From positions 248,001-312,000 of the forward strand of contig JADDMT010000006.1 in NCBI GenBank assembly GCA_021401465.1: DNA of 64,000 nt, read 5' to 3'. The notes beneath the pieces are model-generated. The model did no database searches, was not told the DNA's origin, and saw only the letters and a list, made by a program, of their open reading frames with translations. The translations under genes and the position numbers were made by a program. The stretch's first letter is position 1; the number at the start of each line of letters is the position of its first letter. Of the stretch, positions 33,130 to 45,200 are shown in pieces. This DNA is from Teratosphaeria epicoccoides. Its lineage: Eukaryota > Ascomycota > Dothideomycetes > Mycosphaerellales > Teratosphaeriaceae.

Positions 33130-34703
33130 GCGCAGGTCGTTGAAATGGATGTGCTAAGCGCGACATGAGGAGTAGTGGCGCGTCAGGAGCCAGACGCCAG
33201 ACATGGGATGACCCTGTCCGACAGCTGCAATTCCTGTCTCTCCCCGCCCCCATCAAGGCTGGTGTTGAAGGTATTGCGTGGAAGCCAGCAGGCACGAAAC
33301 GCTGGCAGTCGCTCCTCACCTCATTTTCCTGTGCAGTCCACATCTTGGTCGTGCCTTCTCGTTTTCAAAGACTTGACTTCACCTCATTGATCTCGAAGCC
33401 TTGTTCGCGGTGCTTGCCTTGCCGCACGACCAGGCCCGGGATCCCCTTGTTGTTGCAGAACAATGTTTTCCTACACGCCCCGAGGCGGAATTTAGCCACC
33501 AGGCAGACCGCTACCTGCTACCTCGATCGATGAGCGTTGCCTCCCCTCCCGTGCGCAAGACTGCCAGCATGACCGCGGAAAGTAGTGTCCTGCTGGAAGA
33601 GGGGCATTATTATTATTGCTGGTCGTTATCAGGAGGTGACGGGAAGCACGGTACATGATCATCACTCACAGAAGAAGACCAACTTCTCCGAAGGTCACAC
33701 CTTTTGTCAACCAACCCACGACTTTGCCGTGCGACTCAGTCGGCGCGCAGCTCGAGACACCCCACGCGTGGCCGGCGTGCCTTCCGACCCGCGTTTCTGA
33801 TTCGCCCACTACGAAGGCACTTTACCCGGACGGTCATGGTCGAAACGAGCTGAGCTTGCCCCTCTTATCTCTGCCTGTCGCTCTTGCTCCCATCTGCACA
33901 AGCACACCTTCCAGGCTGAAATTGTCATGTTCGCTTCGACCGTCGGTCTCTACGTTTTCCACACCTCCCGCTGTCTCCTTGACGTCGATGACTAGCCGCG
34001 CGAGCCCATGGCACTCACCTCGCTGCTGTTGGGACGGCCCAGCACGGCACCTCAGGCAAGAAAATGCCCGTTGGGAGGTAAAGTAAAGTTGCGGCCTCCA
34101 GAGTCGTAGCCAAAAGTGGTGACCAATCAGAGACGGCCTGGGTGCTTGGCCAGCGATTCTCTCTTTCGAGCCACTCTTTCTTCCATTCCCGCATCCGCCA
34201 ACGTTTCCTTCTCACACCACCGGCCTCATATCCATTGCGCGACACTCATCGCTCTTCTCTTTGCGCGTCACATTGTCGCCGGCCACTGATCTTGCGTCTT
34301 GCAGATCGACGCACCCCGACGCCGTCCTCACACTTCTACACGGTCGTCCTCACCGTCGCCCAAACGGCCGCCCTCGAAAGACCCTCACTCTACGGACCCC
34401 TCCATGCTCACTCAGCGACTCAGTCACAGGTTTTCAGGCACGAAATCCACACGCGACGAGCTGGTTGCACGGAAGGGAAGGCGTGCTCATTCCAGGAGCT
34501 GCGTCTGAATTTGCGGCAAGACATTCTTTGTCCACAGACGGGAGCCGCGACCCACACGACGAAACAACTCGGCGGTATCGAGAGCTGAGCTCTGTCAACC
34601 ACGCGTGCAAGTGGTCGTGGCCTTACAGTCATGCGCAGGCAGGCAGACGAAGACTCCGTTACATGACCCCGTCCTCGAACTTCACCCTCTCCGGTGTGAT
34701 AGC
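33130..34703. other. 1.6-kb upstream region of the Set3-type gene
   Basis: I see no gene. Much of 33850-34600 is pyrimidine-rich and cytosine-rich on the plus strand, as in long fungal 5' leaders and promoters. It contains several potential splice-like words, so a 5'-UTR intron before 34704 is possible but unproven. A short ATT run occurs near 33606. Confidence 0.45.
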
Positions 34704-37508
34704 ATGACAGACGCTCTCTACCCTGTCACGACTATTTCCAGTCACGAGTCGTCGCACGCATCGGTGCCCAACGCCTTCGCTTTCAGTCAGAATCACCGGT
34801 ACGCTCTTCCCGTGCTCGACGGCACGCAGGACGACGATGGACAGATAAGCTGCTTCTGTGGGTACGCGGACGACGATGGCAACACGGTCGCGTGCGATCA
34901 GTGCGACCGGTGGAATCATACTATTTGCTACTATCCACAATACGATGGCCGCGAGCTGCCGAAAGACCTTCAGCACTACTGTGTCGAGTGCCGTCCTCGA
35001 GCAGTCGATACCCAAGCAGCGCGCGTGCGACAACGATCCAGGCGAGAACAACAAGACATCGCGGCGAACGGTCGGCGGCCAGTCAGCAAAAGTCACAAGA
35101 AGAAAGTCAAGGAGCCCGGCGGCGCCTACACCAATGGCTGGCCGCTGGATAAGTCGCGACACGACCGCAATTCGGCCAGTCCACGCGATCAGCCACCGCC
35201 GGCCAAACGACCGAAGACCATCCATCGCACGTCAGATTCGTCGACTCCAGCGGCGAAAGGTCATACCCGGAAGCGCACAGTCACCAATGCAAACCACCGG
35301 CGGAGCTTGTCACGGTCGCCTGAATCACCGATTGCTTACTATTCTCGAGAATTCCTTGATCAATGTGCCAACGACCCATGGGGTTTGACCGACACGAATC
35401 TTCTTGCCGATATTCGTGTCACCAATACTTTAACCGCATGGATCCACCAAGATCCAGAGGAGTTCGCAAGACAGCACGCAGGACACAGCAAACATCAGAT
35501 CTTACTGCGATGGGATGGAGAGCTGGAAGAGATACCTGGAAAAGCCGAATATGCCATTGAAGAGCAGCGAGATCCCACTGACTACGATAACGACGGTCAA
35601 GCCCTGGTGTGGAAGAGGGTCGTCATTCGCGGAGAGCCCGTGGCCGAGGGCGCATACATAGGCGAGCTTCGCGGCCACGTTGGATTGAAAGATGATTACA
35701 ACCACGATCCTGCCAACCGCTGGTCAGAACTGCGGCATCCTGTACCGTTCGTCTTCTTCCACCCTATGCTACCCATTTACATCGATGCGCGCCATGAAGG
35801 CACTGAACTTCGGTATGTGCGACGCAGTTGCAATCCCAATGCGATTCTGCAGATTCTCGTTACTGGCGGGACCAATTATCGATTCTGCTTCATGGCTAGC
35901 AGGCAGATGGAGCCCGGCGAAGAAGTGTCAATCGCGTGGAACACGGAAGAGATGAACAAGGTTGCCACAAACCCCACGGGCCCGAACGGCATGGACATCG
36001 ACATGCTGTCCGTCTGGGTATCTACTGTGCTGTCCAACTGCGGTCCTTGCGCTTGTGGCTTGCCAGAACATGAATGCCGCATGTCAAGATTTGACCGCCG
36101 ATCGCGCACGGACGACCGCGAGCAAGAAGCGAAGCCTATCAGAATGCCAAAGTCGAAGAAGAAAAAGGCTGGTCACCACATCTCACCACTCGACACACAT
36201 GCGTTAAATAGTCGGTCAGGTAGTGAGGCTCGCCGAGTGGATGCTGACGATGAGCCCACCGATTCGCGATCAACCTCAGGCTCTGGCGGCAGAGACTCGA
36301 CCAGTCGCGACATCACCCCCAACACGCATTACTCTACGAATGGCTCTTTGTCGGCCGTACCGGAGATGTCGGAGCGGGAGCGCAAGAAGCTTGCGAAAGA
36401 GGAGGAGATGTTCAGACGGCAGGAGGAAGAGCGCAACGGCAAGCAGGCTAAGAAAAAACGCAGCAGCGCTGGTTCTGCCTTGACCACGCCCAGTGCCACA
36501 TCGTCCAAGCAACTCAGTTTGCCGAACAATTCACGTTACATAGACGCAGGCACTTCGAAACAGGCGGGGCTTCCTTCTGCCAGATCTGTGAGTGGCAAGC
36601 GACCAAGGGCGCAGACCAGCCAAAAGCTGCCTGCCGAATCTTATGTCAAGGTTGTCACAAGGCCGAGACCTGAATATGTCAATGCTCAAGTACAGTGCGA
36701 TATGGATGAGGTGGAAGACCAACAACGCCCAGCGACTCAATGTCCTCCGCAAAAGTTCGTCTCGGTTCGGCAGAGGTTGCTGGAGCGCTGTGCTCGCAAC
36801 AATGCTATCAATCAGGCTCCGATTGGCAAGGCGAAGTCGGCAGGTTCGCCATCGAGTGTCACTGCGATTGAATTGGACCACAACGCGTCCACCAAGCCAC
36901 CGTCTCCGGGTAGTCCGGGCGCTCAAAAGCTTTCGCCTGCTGAAAAGGATCCAAAGGCTGAAGTGTCCGATGATGTTCATATGTCCGATGCACCGCCAGC
37001 AGACACCAGTCCCCATACCACAGTGCCATTGCCCGATGCTGGTTTGGCGCCTCGGCCAGTGCTCAATAAGATAGATACCGAAGCTGCATCGCCGCCTGCT
37101 GGTGCGCCGCCGAGGTCGCAGCCCACAAGGCCTTCAAAAATGCATTTGCAAATGCCGCCCCCTCCGAAAGATTTCGCTGCCTCTAATGCAGTTCTTACTG
37201 GTGATGCGCCAAAATCTCTGGTCGGATCTGTTGTGCAGTCGCCCGCGAGTCTGAGTGGTACCTCGCTGCTGTCGCCTTCCGTCAACGCTGCGGTTACGCC
37301 CGCGCGCAAGAAACTTAGCCTCAGCGACTACACGCGCAGAAGTAAAGCGAAAGACAAGGAGCATGAGAACAAGGATCGTGACAGCTCACCTGCCTCCGTG
37401 GCATCTGGACCTGCAACTTCTGGTCTGCAGCCTCTGTCGCCAGAGCATCACAGGCAGAATGAAAATGCGGTTCTTGAAGACATCCAGATGCAGGATGTGA
37501 AGTCTTGA
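34704..37508 (+). CDS. SET3: PHD finger and SET domain protein, Set3 type
   Basis: This single exon encodes 934 residues; 34704 is the first ATG of a frame open from 34605. A PHD finger at about 48-97 begins SCFCGYADDDGNTVACDQCDRWNHTICY in two pieces and ends HYCVECRP; it should read methylated H3K4. A SET domain spans about 298-412: ALVWKRVVIRGEP, YVRRSCNPNAIL, EPGEEVSIAW. Its NHS-type motif is RSCNPNA, consistent with Set3/MLL5-like SET domains that lack methyltransferase activity. A Cys cluster (CGPCACGLPEHEC) follows. The rest is long, Ser/Pro/Lys-rich and disordered, with a charged KKLAKEEEMFRRQEEER helix. In yeasts Set3 is the scaffold of the Set3C histone deacetylase complex, which represses transcription; that role is inferred from domain order. 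Confidence 0.88.
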   Translation: MTDALYPVTTISSHESSHASVPNAFAFSQNHRYALPVLDGTQDDDGQISCFCGYADDDGNTVACDQCDRWNHTICYYPQYDGRELPKDLQHYCVECRPRAVDTQAARVRQRSRREQQDIAANGRRPVSKSHKKKVKEPGGAYTNGWPLDKSRHDRNSASPRDQPPPAKRPKTIHRTSDSSTPAAKGHTRKRTVTNANHRRSLSRSPESPIAYYSREFLDQCANDPWGLTDTNLLADIRVTNTLTAWIHQDPEEFARQHAGHSKHQILLRWDGELEEIPGKAEYAIEEQRDPTDYDNDGQALVWKRVVIRGEPVAEGAYIGELRGHVGLKDDYNHDPANRWSELRHPVPFVFFHPMLPIYIDARHEGTELRYVRRSCNPNAILQILVTGGTNYRFCFMASRQMEPGEEVSIAWNTEEMNKVATNPTGPNGMDIDMLSVWVSTVLSNCGPCACGLPEHECRMSRFDRRSRTDDREQEAKPIRMPKSKKKKAGHHISPLDTHALNSRSGSEARRVDADDEPTDSRSTSGSGGRDSTSRDITPNTHYSTNGSLSAVPEMSERERKKLAKEEEMFRRQEEERNGKQAKKKRSSAGSALTTPSATSSKQLSLPNNSRYIDAGTSKQAGLPSARSVSGKRPRAQTSQKLPAESYVKVVTRPRPEYVNAQVQCDMDEVEDQQRPATQCPPQKFVSVRQRLLERCARNNAINQAPIGKAKSAGSPSSVTAIELDHNASTKPPSPGSPGAQKLSPAEKDPKAEVSDDVHMSDAPPADTSPHTTVPLPDAGLAPRPVLNKIDTEAASPPAGAPPRSQPTRPSKMHLQMPPPPKDFAASNAVLTGDAPKSLVGSVVQSPASLSGTSLLSPSVNAAVTPARKKLSLSDYTRRSKAKDKEHENKDRDSSPASVASGPATSGLQPLSPEHHRQNENAVLEDIQMQDVKS

Positions 37509-38091
37509 ATTTTCAATTCGATCTTCTCTCACTCTTATGTGATGAATGCATACTAGCGTGGCGTGTGGCGTATTCTTTCACGTCCTTCGGGGCTTTCGTG
37601 GGCTGGACTGGGACGAGATGGGGTATTCTCGACGTCACGACTTCGGCTTGGAGATTTACAATGGGTGCATTTCTCATGATGGGCGCAACTTCAACAACGA
37701 GATGTTTAGCCCAAGGACTGGCGATGGCATGGGGCGCTGGAGCGGGCAAGGTGCTGGCTTTTGGGTCGAGCGTGGGGTGCAAGAACAGGCCCTGTTGTAC
37801 TGATCAGCAGAGGAGTGTTGCAGCATGAGCTTAGGCATACATGAAATGGAAACAAGAAAGCTACTCCCATCACAGTATGCCTTGAATCTTCCCATACTGT
37901 CATTTGAGATCTCAAGGACTTACTAATGCTTCATAATGCAATCCAAGTCACGGGCCATGATTGCCGAACAAGACCCAGGACGCCAATAAACGCCAACAGC
38001 TTGTCTCCACTCCGCTCAAACAAGCACTCGTGAATGGTCTCAACGCTGCCCAAAGGCTTCGCAACTCTGTACACTCCGTCTGACAGCTCCT
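37509..38091. other. Intergenic between convergent genes
   Basis: This holds the 3' flanks of the Set3-type gene and of the membrane-anchored Cys-rich protein. Short frames only; nothing supportable. Confidence 0.5.
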
Positions 38092-39526
38092 CTAACGCGC
38101 GTACCCATCAGCGCCAGCCGGGTGCTGCTGCTGCGGCTGCATCACCGGCGGCAGCCCACCCTGCGGCGGCCGATACGGCACATACCCACCCCACAGCTCC
38201 GTCGGCTCGTTCTCCTCATTCACGACATGCAGATTCGAGACCGGGCTCACTCCCTGCCCCTGACTCTTCGCCGGACTGTGCAACCCACCATTGCCGGCCG
38301 TCGTCATCGACGAGACTCCAGACGTCGGCCTCGAGGCTTCCAGCTCGCTGCTTCCATCTTTTGAGGAAGGCGTGGGTGCGATGGGGTAGGAGTCGAGTTC
38401 TGGCGCGCGGCCGTCGGGGGGCAGGGAGCCGACTTGGGTGCCGTAGTCCTTTTCGAGAGAGGTGGGGTAGGATTCGTTGTGGGCGGCGGAGATGGCGGGG
38501 AGGTGGACGCGGGATTCGCGGCGTTTGAGGTAGGAGAGGGCGAGGAGGGCGCTGGCGAGGAGGAAAACGGGGACGCCAGTTGCGACGCCAGCTATGAGAC
38601 CGGCGTTGTTGGAGCGGGAGGTGTGATCGTTGGGTTCTGCCGCTGCGCTCGGATCCGAGGTGGGTGTCGGCGTGGATATCTGGATTTCTGTCGTGACAAT
38701 GGTGGTGGCTGCGCCGTTGCTGCCGGTCGTGACGATGCTGGAGGCGATCGTAGATGTCTGCGCAAACGTGGTGGTGCTTGAGGTGGTGGGTAACTGCTCG
38801 TCCGAGGGGGTCGAGGTGTCGCTGGACGATTTGGGCGTGGATCTCGAGCTTGCAGTACTCGGTGATTCGCTGCTAGTCGTGCTCCGAGAGTCTCCCGCCG
38901 TTGAGACTGGTGTGCCTTGCGTGGTGGTGAGCGGCGCGTTTGACACCGATTTGGCCGATGTTGTGGGCAAGAGCGTGCTGATCGAGGCAACTATGGATCC
39001 AGAGGGCAATGAGAAGAACACTGCGTCGGTCTGGTTGGTGCATGGCTTCGACGTATCTCCATCATAGTCACCTATACGCACATTAGCAGACTCCCAAGTA
39101 GCGGAACGCCGACATCGTCATACAGCACCAATCGCCCTCGTCGTCCTGAAGCAGGGCTTGATTGCCGGGAGCTGGGCTGTTGTCGCCAGCACCAGCATAG
39201 GCGCAGAATTTTGGGCAGCTACTCGATTGCCAAGTCTGATCTGTGCATGTATAGCGACCTGCACAGTCGTCAGCGCGTTGTCCACGGTTCACTCTAGTAC
39301 CGTGTGCACAAATACCGTAGAGGCCACCGTTCGGATTGTAGCAAATCCCGTTGCTCAAACAGTCCCAATTCAAAGGACAGCATGCTGAATCACCATCCGA
39401 CGAGCACGCGGCGTCTGTGATAGACAAGTCGCCATTCGGATAGTAACAGTTCTGGGCCTCAGTGACCTGCGCAAGCAGCAGCAGTGAGAGCGCGATGGCG
39501 GGTATCGATCTCGATAGCACGCCCAT
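38092..39526 (-). CDS. Cell-surface type I membrane protein, Cys-rich ectodomain and Ser/Thr stalk
   Basis: Model on the minus strand: 39526-39124 and 39071-38092, 460 residues. The 52-base intron has GTATGA, GCTAAT and ATAG and joins the two frames exactly (WCC to DYDGDTSKPC). A signal peptide covers about 1-24 (LSRSIPAIALSLLLLAQVTEA). A domain with many cysteines follows (CYYPNG, ACCPLNWDCLSNGICYN, CAGRYTC, CPKFC). Next is a Ser/Thr-rich stalk of about 130 residues suited to O-mannosylation. One membrane span follows (AGLIAGVATGVPVFLLASALLALSYL), stopped by KRR, then a disordered cytoplasmic tail. This architecture is common among filamentous fungi and resembles wall-stress sensors of the Wsc/Mid2 style, though the Cys pattern is not a clear WSC domain. 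Function is unknown; a sensor or adhesion role is inference. Confidence 0.8.
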
Positions 39527-40055
39527 CGCAGTGTAATGGAACGGAACTTACGGTGCGCTGGGAGAGAACATCAAAGGAGTTGGGTGTTGACGGCATCGGT
39601 GAAACGCGGACGCATGTGATGTTTGCCCCACTGCGTCTGTGCAGCGTTTGACATTTTTAAGCTTGAATTCGGGGTGACAAATTGGGAAGGTACGAATTCC
39701 TGCGGTTTGTGTCGCCTCAGTTCGCGGACTGACGATGTATGTACACTTGACAAACGTTCACAGTCGAGAGCCAAGAATGAATACGTGGTCTTGCTATACT
39801 CTTGCTTCATGTGCTCCGTCGGCCGTGGGCAGCAAGTCCGAGGATGCACGTACCCGAACAGTGGCACCACGCCACTCTGATCGATGCGCAAAGGCCGGGG
39901 CTTGACGCTCGGAGTAGGCGAATGCAGTACAAAAGACTAGGTCTTGGTGGTAGTGGGTGCTGGAGACATTCCTGCGTCCCATGACCATGGTTTTATGCCG
40001 AAGCCATGGTGGCGTTCATAATTTCCAGACAACCCAGACATCCGTTCTCATAATC
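39527..40055. other. Intergenic
   Basis: This is the upstream region of the surface protein and the 3' flank of the cyclotransferase-like gene. No gene or RNA is seen. Confidence 0.5.
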
Positions 40056-40652
40056 TCATCGCTCATCCTCGAACTCCGACGCCTGCTTCCTTGCAATCTC
40101 TTCTACGTTCTTGTCCTCAACATCAGGTATAAACTTCCGGAGCACCTTATCCACATATTTCTTCGGTACACCCTCCCTCAGCGCATCCTTGATGCCCATG
40201 TTCATTCTGTATATATATTCATGCTTAGGTTTTGACTCCTTCGTCTGATCACGATTGATGTAGACCAGCATCCTCTTCTGCTTTGGCTTCTCTTTGAGCG
40301 TGGTTAGGGACTTGTTATCACGCGCCTCAAAAAAATTGATGCTGATCAGTTCTTTTGTGTAGGCGAGGGGTACGCTTTCGTTACGGTCCAGTCTCGTCTC
40401 ATCATCAGCTTGAAGGCTATAGACGAGACCCCATACCTCGTCCTCAGGACCTTTGGAATCTTGACGCGGATCTTTGTTGTGGGATATTTCAACGATGTTC
40501 GCGTAGCCGCGCTCATAGATGATCCAACGATAGCCACTGAGTCTGCCAATGCCGAGATATTCAGACGTGGGGCATCGTTGCTTCATCTGCTGTTGCCAGA
40601 GATTGGACCCATAACCAAAGTAGAGGGTTGCTTGTGAGAGCTCTGAAGGCAT
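40056..40652 (-). CDS. Gamma-glutamylcyclotransferase-like protein
   Basis: 198 residues from the ATG at 40652 (MPSELSQATLYFGYGSNLW). The frame is open to 40775, but the extra N-terminus is Cys/Trp-rich and unlike the family. YFGYGSNLW is the substrate-cavity motif of the GGCT/AIG2-like fold. Next come RLSGYRWIIYERGYANIV and EDEVWGLVYSL. The motif LDRNESVPLAY supplies the position of the catalytic Glu. Enzymes of this fold cyclise gamma-glutamyl groups to 5-oxoproline, in glutathione turnover or, in some fungi, in processing glutathione adducts during toxin biosynthesis (GliK). No biosynthetic cluster surrounds this copy, so a general role in gamma-glutamyl peptide metabolism is more likely. 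The C-terminal 50 residues are highly charged. Substrate is not known. Confidence 0.78.
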   Translation of the reverse strand: MPSELSQATLYFGYGSNLWQQQMKQRCPTSEYLGIGRLSGYRWIIYERGYANIVEISHNKDPRQDSKGPEDEVWGLVYSLQADDETRLDRNESVPLAYTKELISINFFEARDNKSLTTLKEKPKQKRMLVYINRDQTKESKPKHEYIYRMNMGIKDALREGVPKKYVDKVLRKFIPDVEDKNVEEIARKQASEFEDER

Positions 40653-41131
40653 ATTGGCTGATCTTGTTATCGTAGCCTTTTCGCACATGCTGTGATAAAG
40701 TACTGTGCTTTCCTCAACCCACCAAGGTCTTTTGGCTTTGCGATGACCTAGACAACAGGACAACATGTCATGCATATGTTTTAGTCTGCAGAGACAGCTG
40801 CTCGATGCTTGTACCAGTGGGAAGTGGAAGGGAACAAAGAGGAGCAGGCCGCAAGTGACAGATGTCGTGGGAAGCTCTTTCGATCCATCAACGCAGCCTT
40901 TCCAGCGACAATTAAATTACGGTCATGAAAAGTGCCTACTGATGTCTAACTTGAGCAACAATGGCAGGCCTCACAAGATTGATGATTCCTCCACAGATTG
41001 ACTGCCTCCCAATGACGAGGCAACGATGGGGGTGCCAACTATGACATTACCAGGGCCTTAGCGAAGCCGTCCCAATCTCATACTTGAAAGCGCCCTTGGA
41101 AGCGCCCATGGAAGCCATGGCCGCATTGCAA
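40653..41131. other. Intergenic
   Basis: This is the upstream region of the cyclotransferase-like gene. No gene is visible. Confidence 0.45.
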
Positions 41132-41690
41132 CTAGTCGATCACATACCCACCATCGACGACCAAAGAAAAATACGCAATCTGCCACTTCTTGTGCAGTAC
41201 CATGACGATGCATGGGAGCTATGCCGCCGATCGCTGGCTTGAGTGAAGCCATCTGCAGTGCTGTCATTTGGTCAGCCATCATGCAGAGCCGTACGCCTCT
41301 GTAACTGATACCGTCGATGCGGTCGAATTCGTCCGAAGAGGTCTGGTCCGAAGGCTACTTGTTACTCAACACACAGGTCGTCGTCTAAGATTCCGCGCTC
41401 AAGCTCAATCAGGAGCTCATACTAGCGGCATGACAAGTGCAGTCAATACGCCCAGAATGCTTGACAGCAGCATCATTCAACGGCTGGACCGATTCCGGCG
41501 AAGGAACACTTGTGCGTGCCGGCAACACATCGACCTCGTTCGAGGTCTTGCGGATCAAAATCTTGGTCTCCTCATGCCCATAATTGTTACGATCCGGAAT
41601 TGCGACCTTCTTGGACTCTTTTTTGGCAAAAGAGACAGACAGCCATTGCTTGACCAATGCCTGGCTGGGTTCGGCAGTAAGTCATGTCAT
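41132..41690 (-). pseudogene. Decayed short-chain dehydrogenase/reductase (SDR)
   Basis: On the minus strand the pieces of an SDR appear in the right order but in different frames. PGIGQAMAV (the glycine-rich NAD(P) motif) lies near 41665. FAKKESKKVAIPDRN and then VDVLPARTSVPSPESVQPLN and DAAVKHSGRIDC lie at about 41635-41430. DEFDRIDGISYRGVRLCM lies near 41340-41280, GTAQEVADCVFF near 41190, and SLVVDGGYVID with a stop at 41132. At least three frame changes and internal stops separate them. The catalytic Tyr-x-x-x-Lys region and most of the segment between the RGVxLCM helix and the C-terminus are missing. About 560 bases remain of an expected 750-800. Clearly a relic; original substrate unknown. 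Confidence 0.72.
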
Positions 41691-42248
41691 CCGCGTGTGC
41701 ATTGCTCGATGTGGTACCTGAAGCCGGCTCCCATGACCTACAATCAACTCAGTACCTGGTAACGCCACGACGCACTCGCGATGCGCTGATCAAAGCTACA
41801 CCTGGATACAGCGCCATCAACTCATGCTGTGCAATTATCTGCAGTCGATCCGTCGCCGAAGTCTACCTCGCTGTAATCACAAAACGAAGGAGGGCCGATG
41901 CGCAGGACCACTGCCAACTCGGAAGCCGGCCGACCCAGCATTATTATCGAGAGATTATCCGATAGCCTTGATGCCTTCGTGGGTCACAACCGGAGGCGGC
42001 CGGCGGCCAAGGTGCACGAAGTATCGTTTCAACCCAATTAAGAAATGAGCCACTACTCGTTTATGTACATTGGGCTCTCCAACGTCCAACGAGAAGCCAC
42101 GAAGTTCCCATCCTACACTTCCGAGATAGTAACACAAGTACTTCTGACGATTTCTTTCTTACGAGAAACTTGCCCCGGGAGGAGGCAGGGCGTGGTATCA
42201 CTACTGTATTTGTAAACAAACCATCTCTTGCACATCACGAGTGGACCT
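41691..42248. other. Intergenic
   Basis: This is the 5' flank of the SDR relic and the 3' flank of the H+-ATPase gene. Further SDR-like sequence is not obvious beyond 41690. Nothing else is supported. Confidence 0.4.
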
Positions 42249-45200
42249 CTAGTCATCCTCCTCCTCCTCCGATGACTTGCCAACAAGTGTCCATCGTCCC
42301 TCGCCATTTTCGTCCTTCTCGTGCTTGAGCGCGAGCTTGCTGAGGTGCCCGATGATGTTCTCCATCTGGGTGTCATGCCTGCTGCGATTCTTGCGGCCAA
42401 GGTCGGCAAGACCAGGGATACGGTTGAGGAGGAAGTATGTGATGGCGAGGACGATGATGACGCCAATGGAATACATCCACACAACAACGACGGTGACGAC
42501 GTCGTTCCAGCCACTCCTGGTCTGCTTGAAGTAGAAGGCACCGTGCGGATCAGGGATTGGCTCTTGGCGGATGGCAGGCGACAACCAACCAAAGAGACAG
42601 AAAAGGGTTGCAAGAGCGTCGACACCGAGAATGGCGCCGACAAGCTGCCATGATGGGAAAGTGTTGCCACCACGGGTGACGAAGATGAGCCAGTTCTCGG
42701 TAAGGGCAATCTCGAGGAAGAGAATCTCCTGAATGTTACCCCAGTTCTGCACAATCCCGCCGCTTGGCAGAAACAGGGTACCACGGACGATCCAGGTGGC
42801 GACCGCAAGCTCAATTCCCAGGATGACCGAGATGATCCAGATCTTTGGCAGTTGCCATTCGACAGGGCGCTGTTCAGAGTGGGCATTGTCGTAGGCGACG
42901 GCGACGGTGGCCAAATCGGCGAAGAGAGCGATGAATACGATGAGCTCGGCAGAGATGGTCTCGTTGATGATGATCATGGAGGTTACCAGGTAGATCTCCA
43001 AGTGCAAACACAGGGCGATGCGGTACTGGATGTATGCCTTCATACGCTGGAAGATCTGGCGGGCAGTCTTGATGGCGAAGACAATGGTGGAAAGACCGGG
43101 AGCCAGGAAGACGATGTCGGCGGCAGCCTGAGCAGCCTCAGAGGAACCCTCGACAGCAATACCGCAGTCAGCCTTCTTGAGAGACGGAGCGTCGTTGACA
43201 CCTGAGACAGATCAATATCATTGCGATTTCCACGCAGCAGGAAGAAAACTAACCGTCACCAGTCATGGCAGTCAAGTGACCGCGCTGTTGCAGCATCTCC
43301 ACGACCTGATACTTGTGCTCGGGGAAGACCTCAGCAAAGCCGTCGGCGCGCTCGACAAGGTCGTGCTGGGTAGTGCCAGAAAGACCACCGTGGATGAGCT
43401 TCTGCGAGTTGTAGACCTTGGTACCAAGAGCCAACATCTTGCAAGTCTCCTTGGCAATGGCAATAGCGTCACCGGTCAACATCTTGACCGGAACACCAAG
43501 CTGCTGAGCCTCGACAATGGTCTGAGCGGTATCCTCACGCGGCGGGTCGAACATCGAAAGCATACCAAGGAGGACCCAGGGCTCGTTGTTCTTCTGGTAT
43601 GCGACACCAAGCGAGCGGAAACCACGGCGGGCGAACTCAGCGGCCTTCTCCTTGAAAAGGTCGGCGGTCTCCTTGGAGCAGTCGGTAAGGTTGAGGACGG
43701 CCTTGGGCGCACCCTTGGCGCAGGTGAAGCGGTCCCCGCGAAGAGTACAGACAGTGGTAATGCGCTTGGAGACAGGGTCGAAAGGAGTGAACTTCTCAGT
43801 CTTCCAATCATCTTTCAGAATGTCACGGGCCTTGGGGTATCGCTTGAGGGTCAAGATAGTAACCTTGTCGATAGGATCGAGAGACTTGATGTTGTGTGAA
43901 GAGGCAAGAGCAGCGCAGGCCATCATCCAGTTAACGTCCTCGCCCTCGGCAACGTACGGCTCACGGATCGAAAGCTGGTTGGCGGTGAGTGTGCCGGTCT
44001 TGTCAGAACACAGCACATCGACACCGGCAAGCGACTCGATAGCAGTAAGCTTCTGGACGATGGCTTGTTGCTTGGCCAAGTAAGCGGCACCGACGGCAAG
44101 AGTGGTGGTTGTGACGACAGGCAGACCGACGGGCACACCGATGATGAACAGGATCAGGACGTAGTAGAGCAAGCTATTGTAAGAGTGCTCCGGGGTAGCA
44201 AGCTGCAGGTGGCGGAAGAAACCACCGATCCAGGCTGCCAGGATCCAGAACATGACGAGGACGAGAAGCGCTGTACCGATACTGTTCATGATAGCCTTGA
44301 AGTGACCCTGGTCCTTGGCACCCTGCACGAGAGTAGCGGTACGACCGACGAAAGAGAACTTGGCGGAGGTCTGGACGACAGCGTACGCCTTGCCGCGCTT
44401 GCAACCAGTAGTGTAATAGACGATGTCACCCATGAATTTGTCGACAGCCAGAGACTCACCAGTAATGGCGGACTGGTCAGTAGCGATAATGGCGTGGCCC
44501 TGGTGCGCGACACCCTCCTCGCCGTCGTCCTCCTTGTCCTCAGAGCCAGCCGGGTCCTCCTCAGGGTTCAAAGCGTGCTGTTCGCGGAGCTCCTTGTACT
44601 TAGCGAAGTCTTCGGGGGTGTCGTAGTCGCAGATTAGGCGGGCGTCGGCTGGAACGGTCTGACCCTCCTCGATGACAACGATGTCACCAGGTACAAGCTC
44701 CCGGGCCTTGATGTCCTGCTCTTGACCTTGACGGATGACGGTAGCCTTCATGGCAATGTCACCCTTGAGAGATGCGACGACATCCGCGGCCTGCTTCTCC
44801 TGATACCAGCCGACGGCGGCGTTGAGGAACAAAATGCCAATAATCACACCGAAATCGATCCAGTCACGAAGACCAGCAGCGAGGAGAACAGCGCATTCCA
44901 TGACTGCTAAGAGTTAGCTGCATAGCTCGATCTGAAATGCGATATGCACATGCGGGCCGCGCATTTTAGTTGCATGAAGCTGCCCCGCCGCCACCGGTGC
45001 GGAAAAGCAACCAGGTGTGCTAACGGAGCCATTGCTCCACGCAGACAAGCCGCCAAAGGCGCAGATGCGTGGGGATGGGCAAATAGACGTACCGTAGAGA
45101 ACGGGACCAGTGAAGAACATCAAGAACTTGATGAACAAGTTTTCCTTCTCGGTGGTAATCTCGTTCCAGCCGAAGCGCCTTCGGCGGGACTCGACGTCGG

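Noticed and set aside
38034..38528. 164-codon plus frame over the 3' end of the surface protein gene
   Set aside because: It is the antisense shadow of the cytoplasmic tail of the minus-strand membrane protein.
40056..42248. Possible secondary-metabolite cluster around the GliK-like cyclotransferase and SDR relic
   Set aside because: No synthase, P450, methyltransferase or transporter accompanies them, and the next gene is the housekeeping H+-ATPase.
43177..44637. Long plus-strand frames (240 and 190 codons) opposite the H+-ATPase
   Set aside because: They mirror the strongly codon-biased ATPase exon and have no independent family resemblance.
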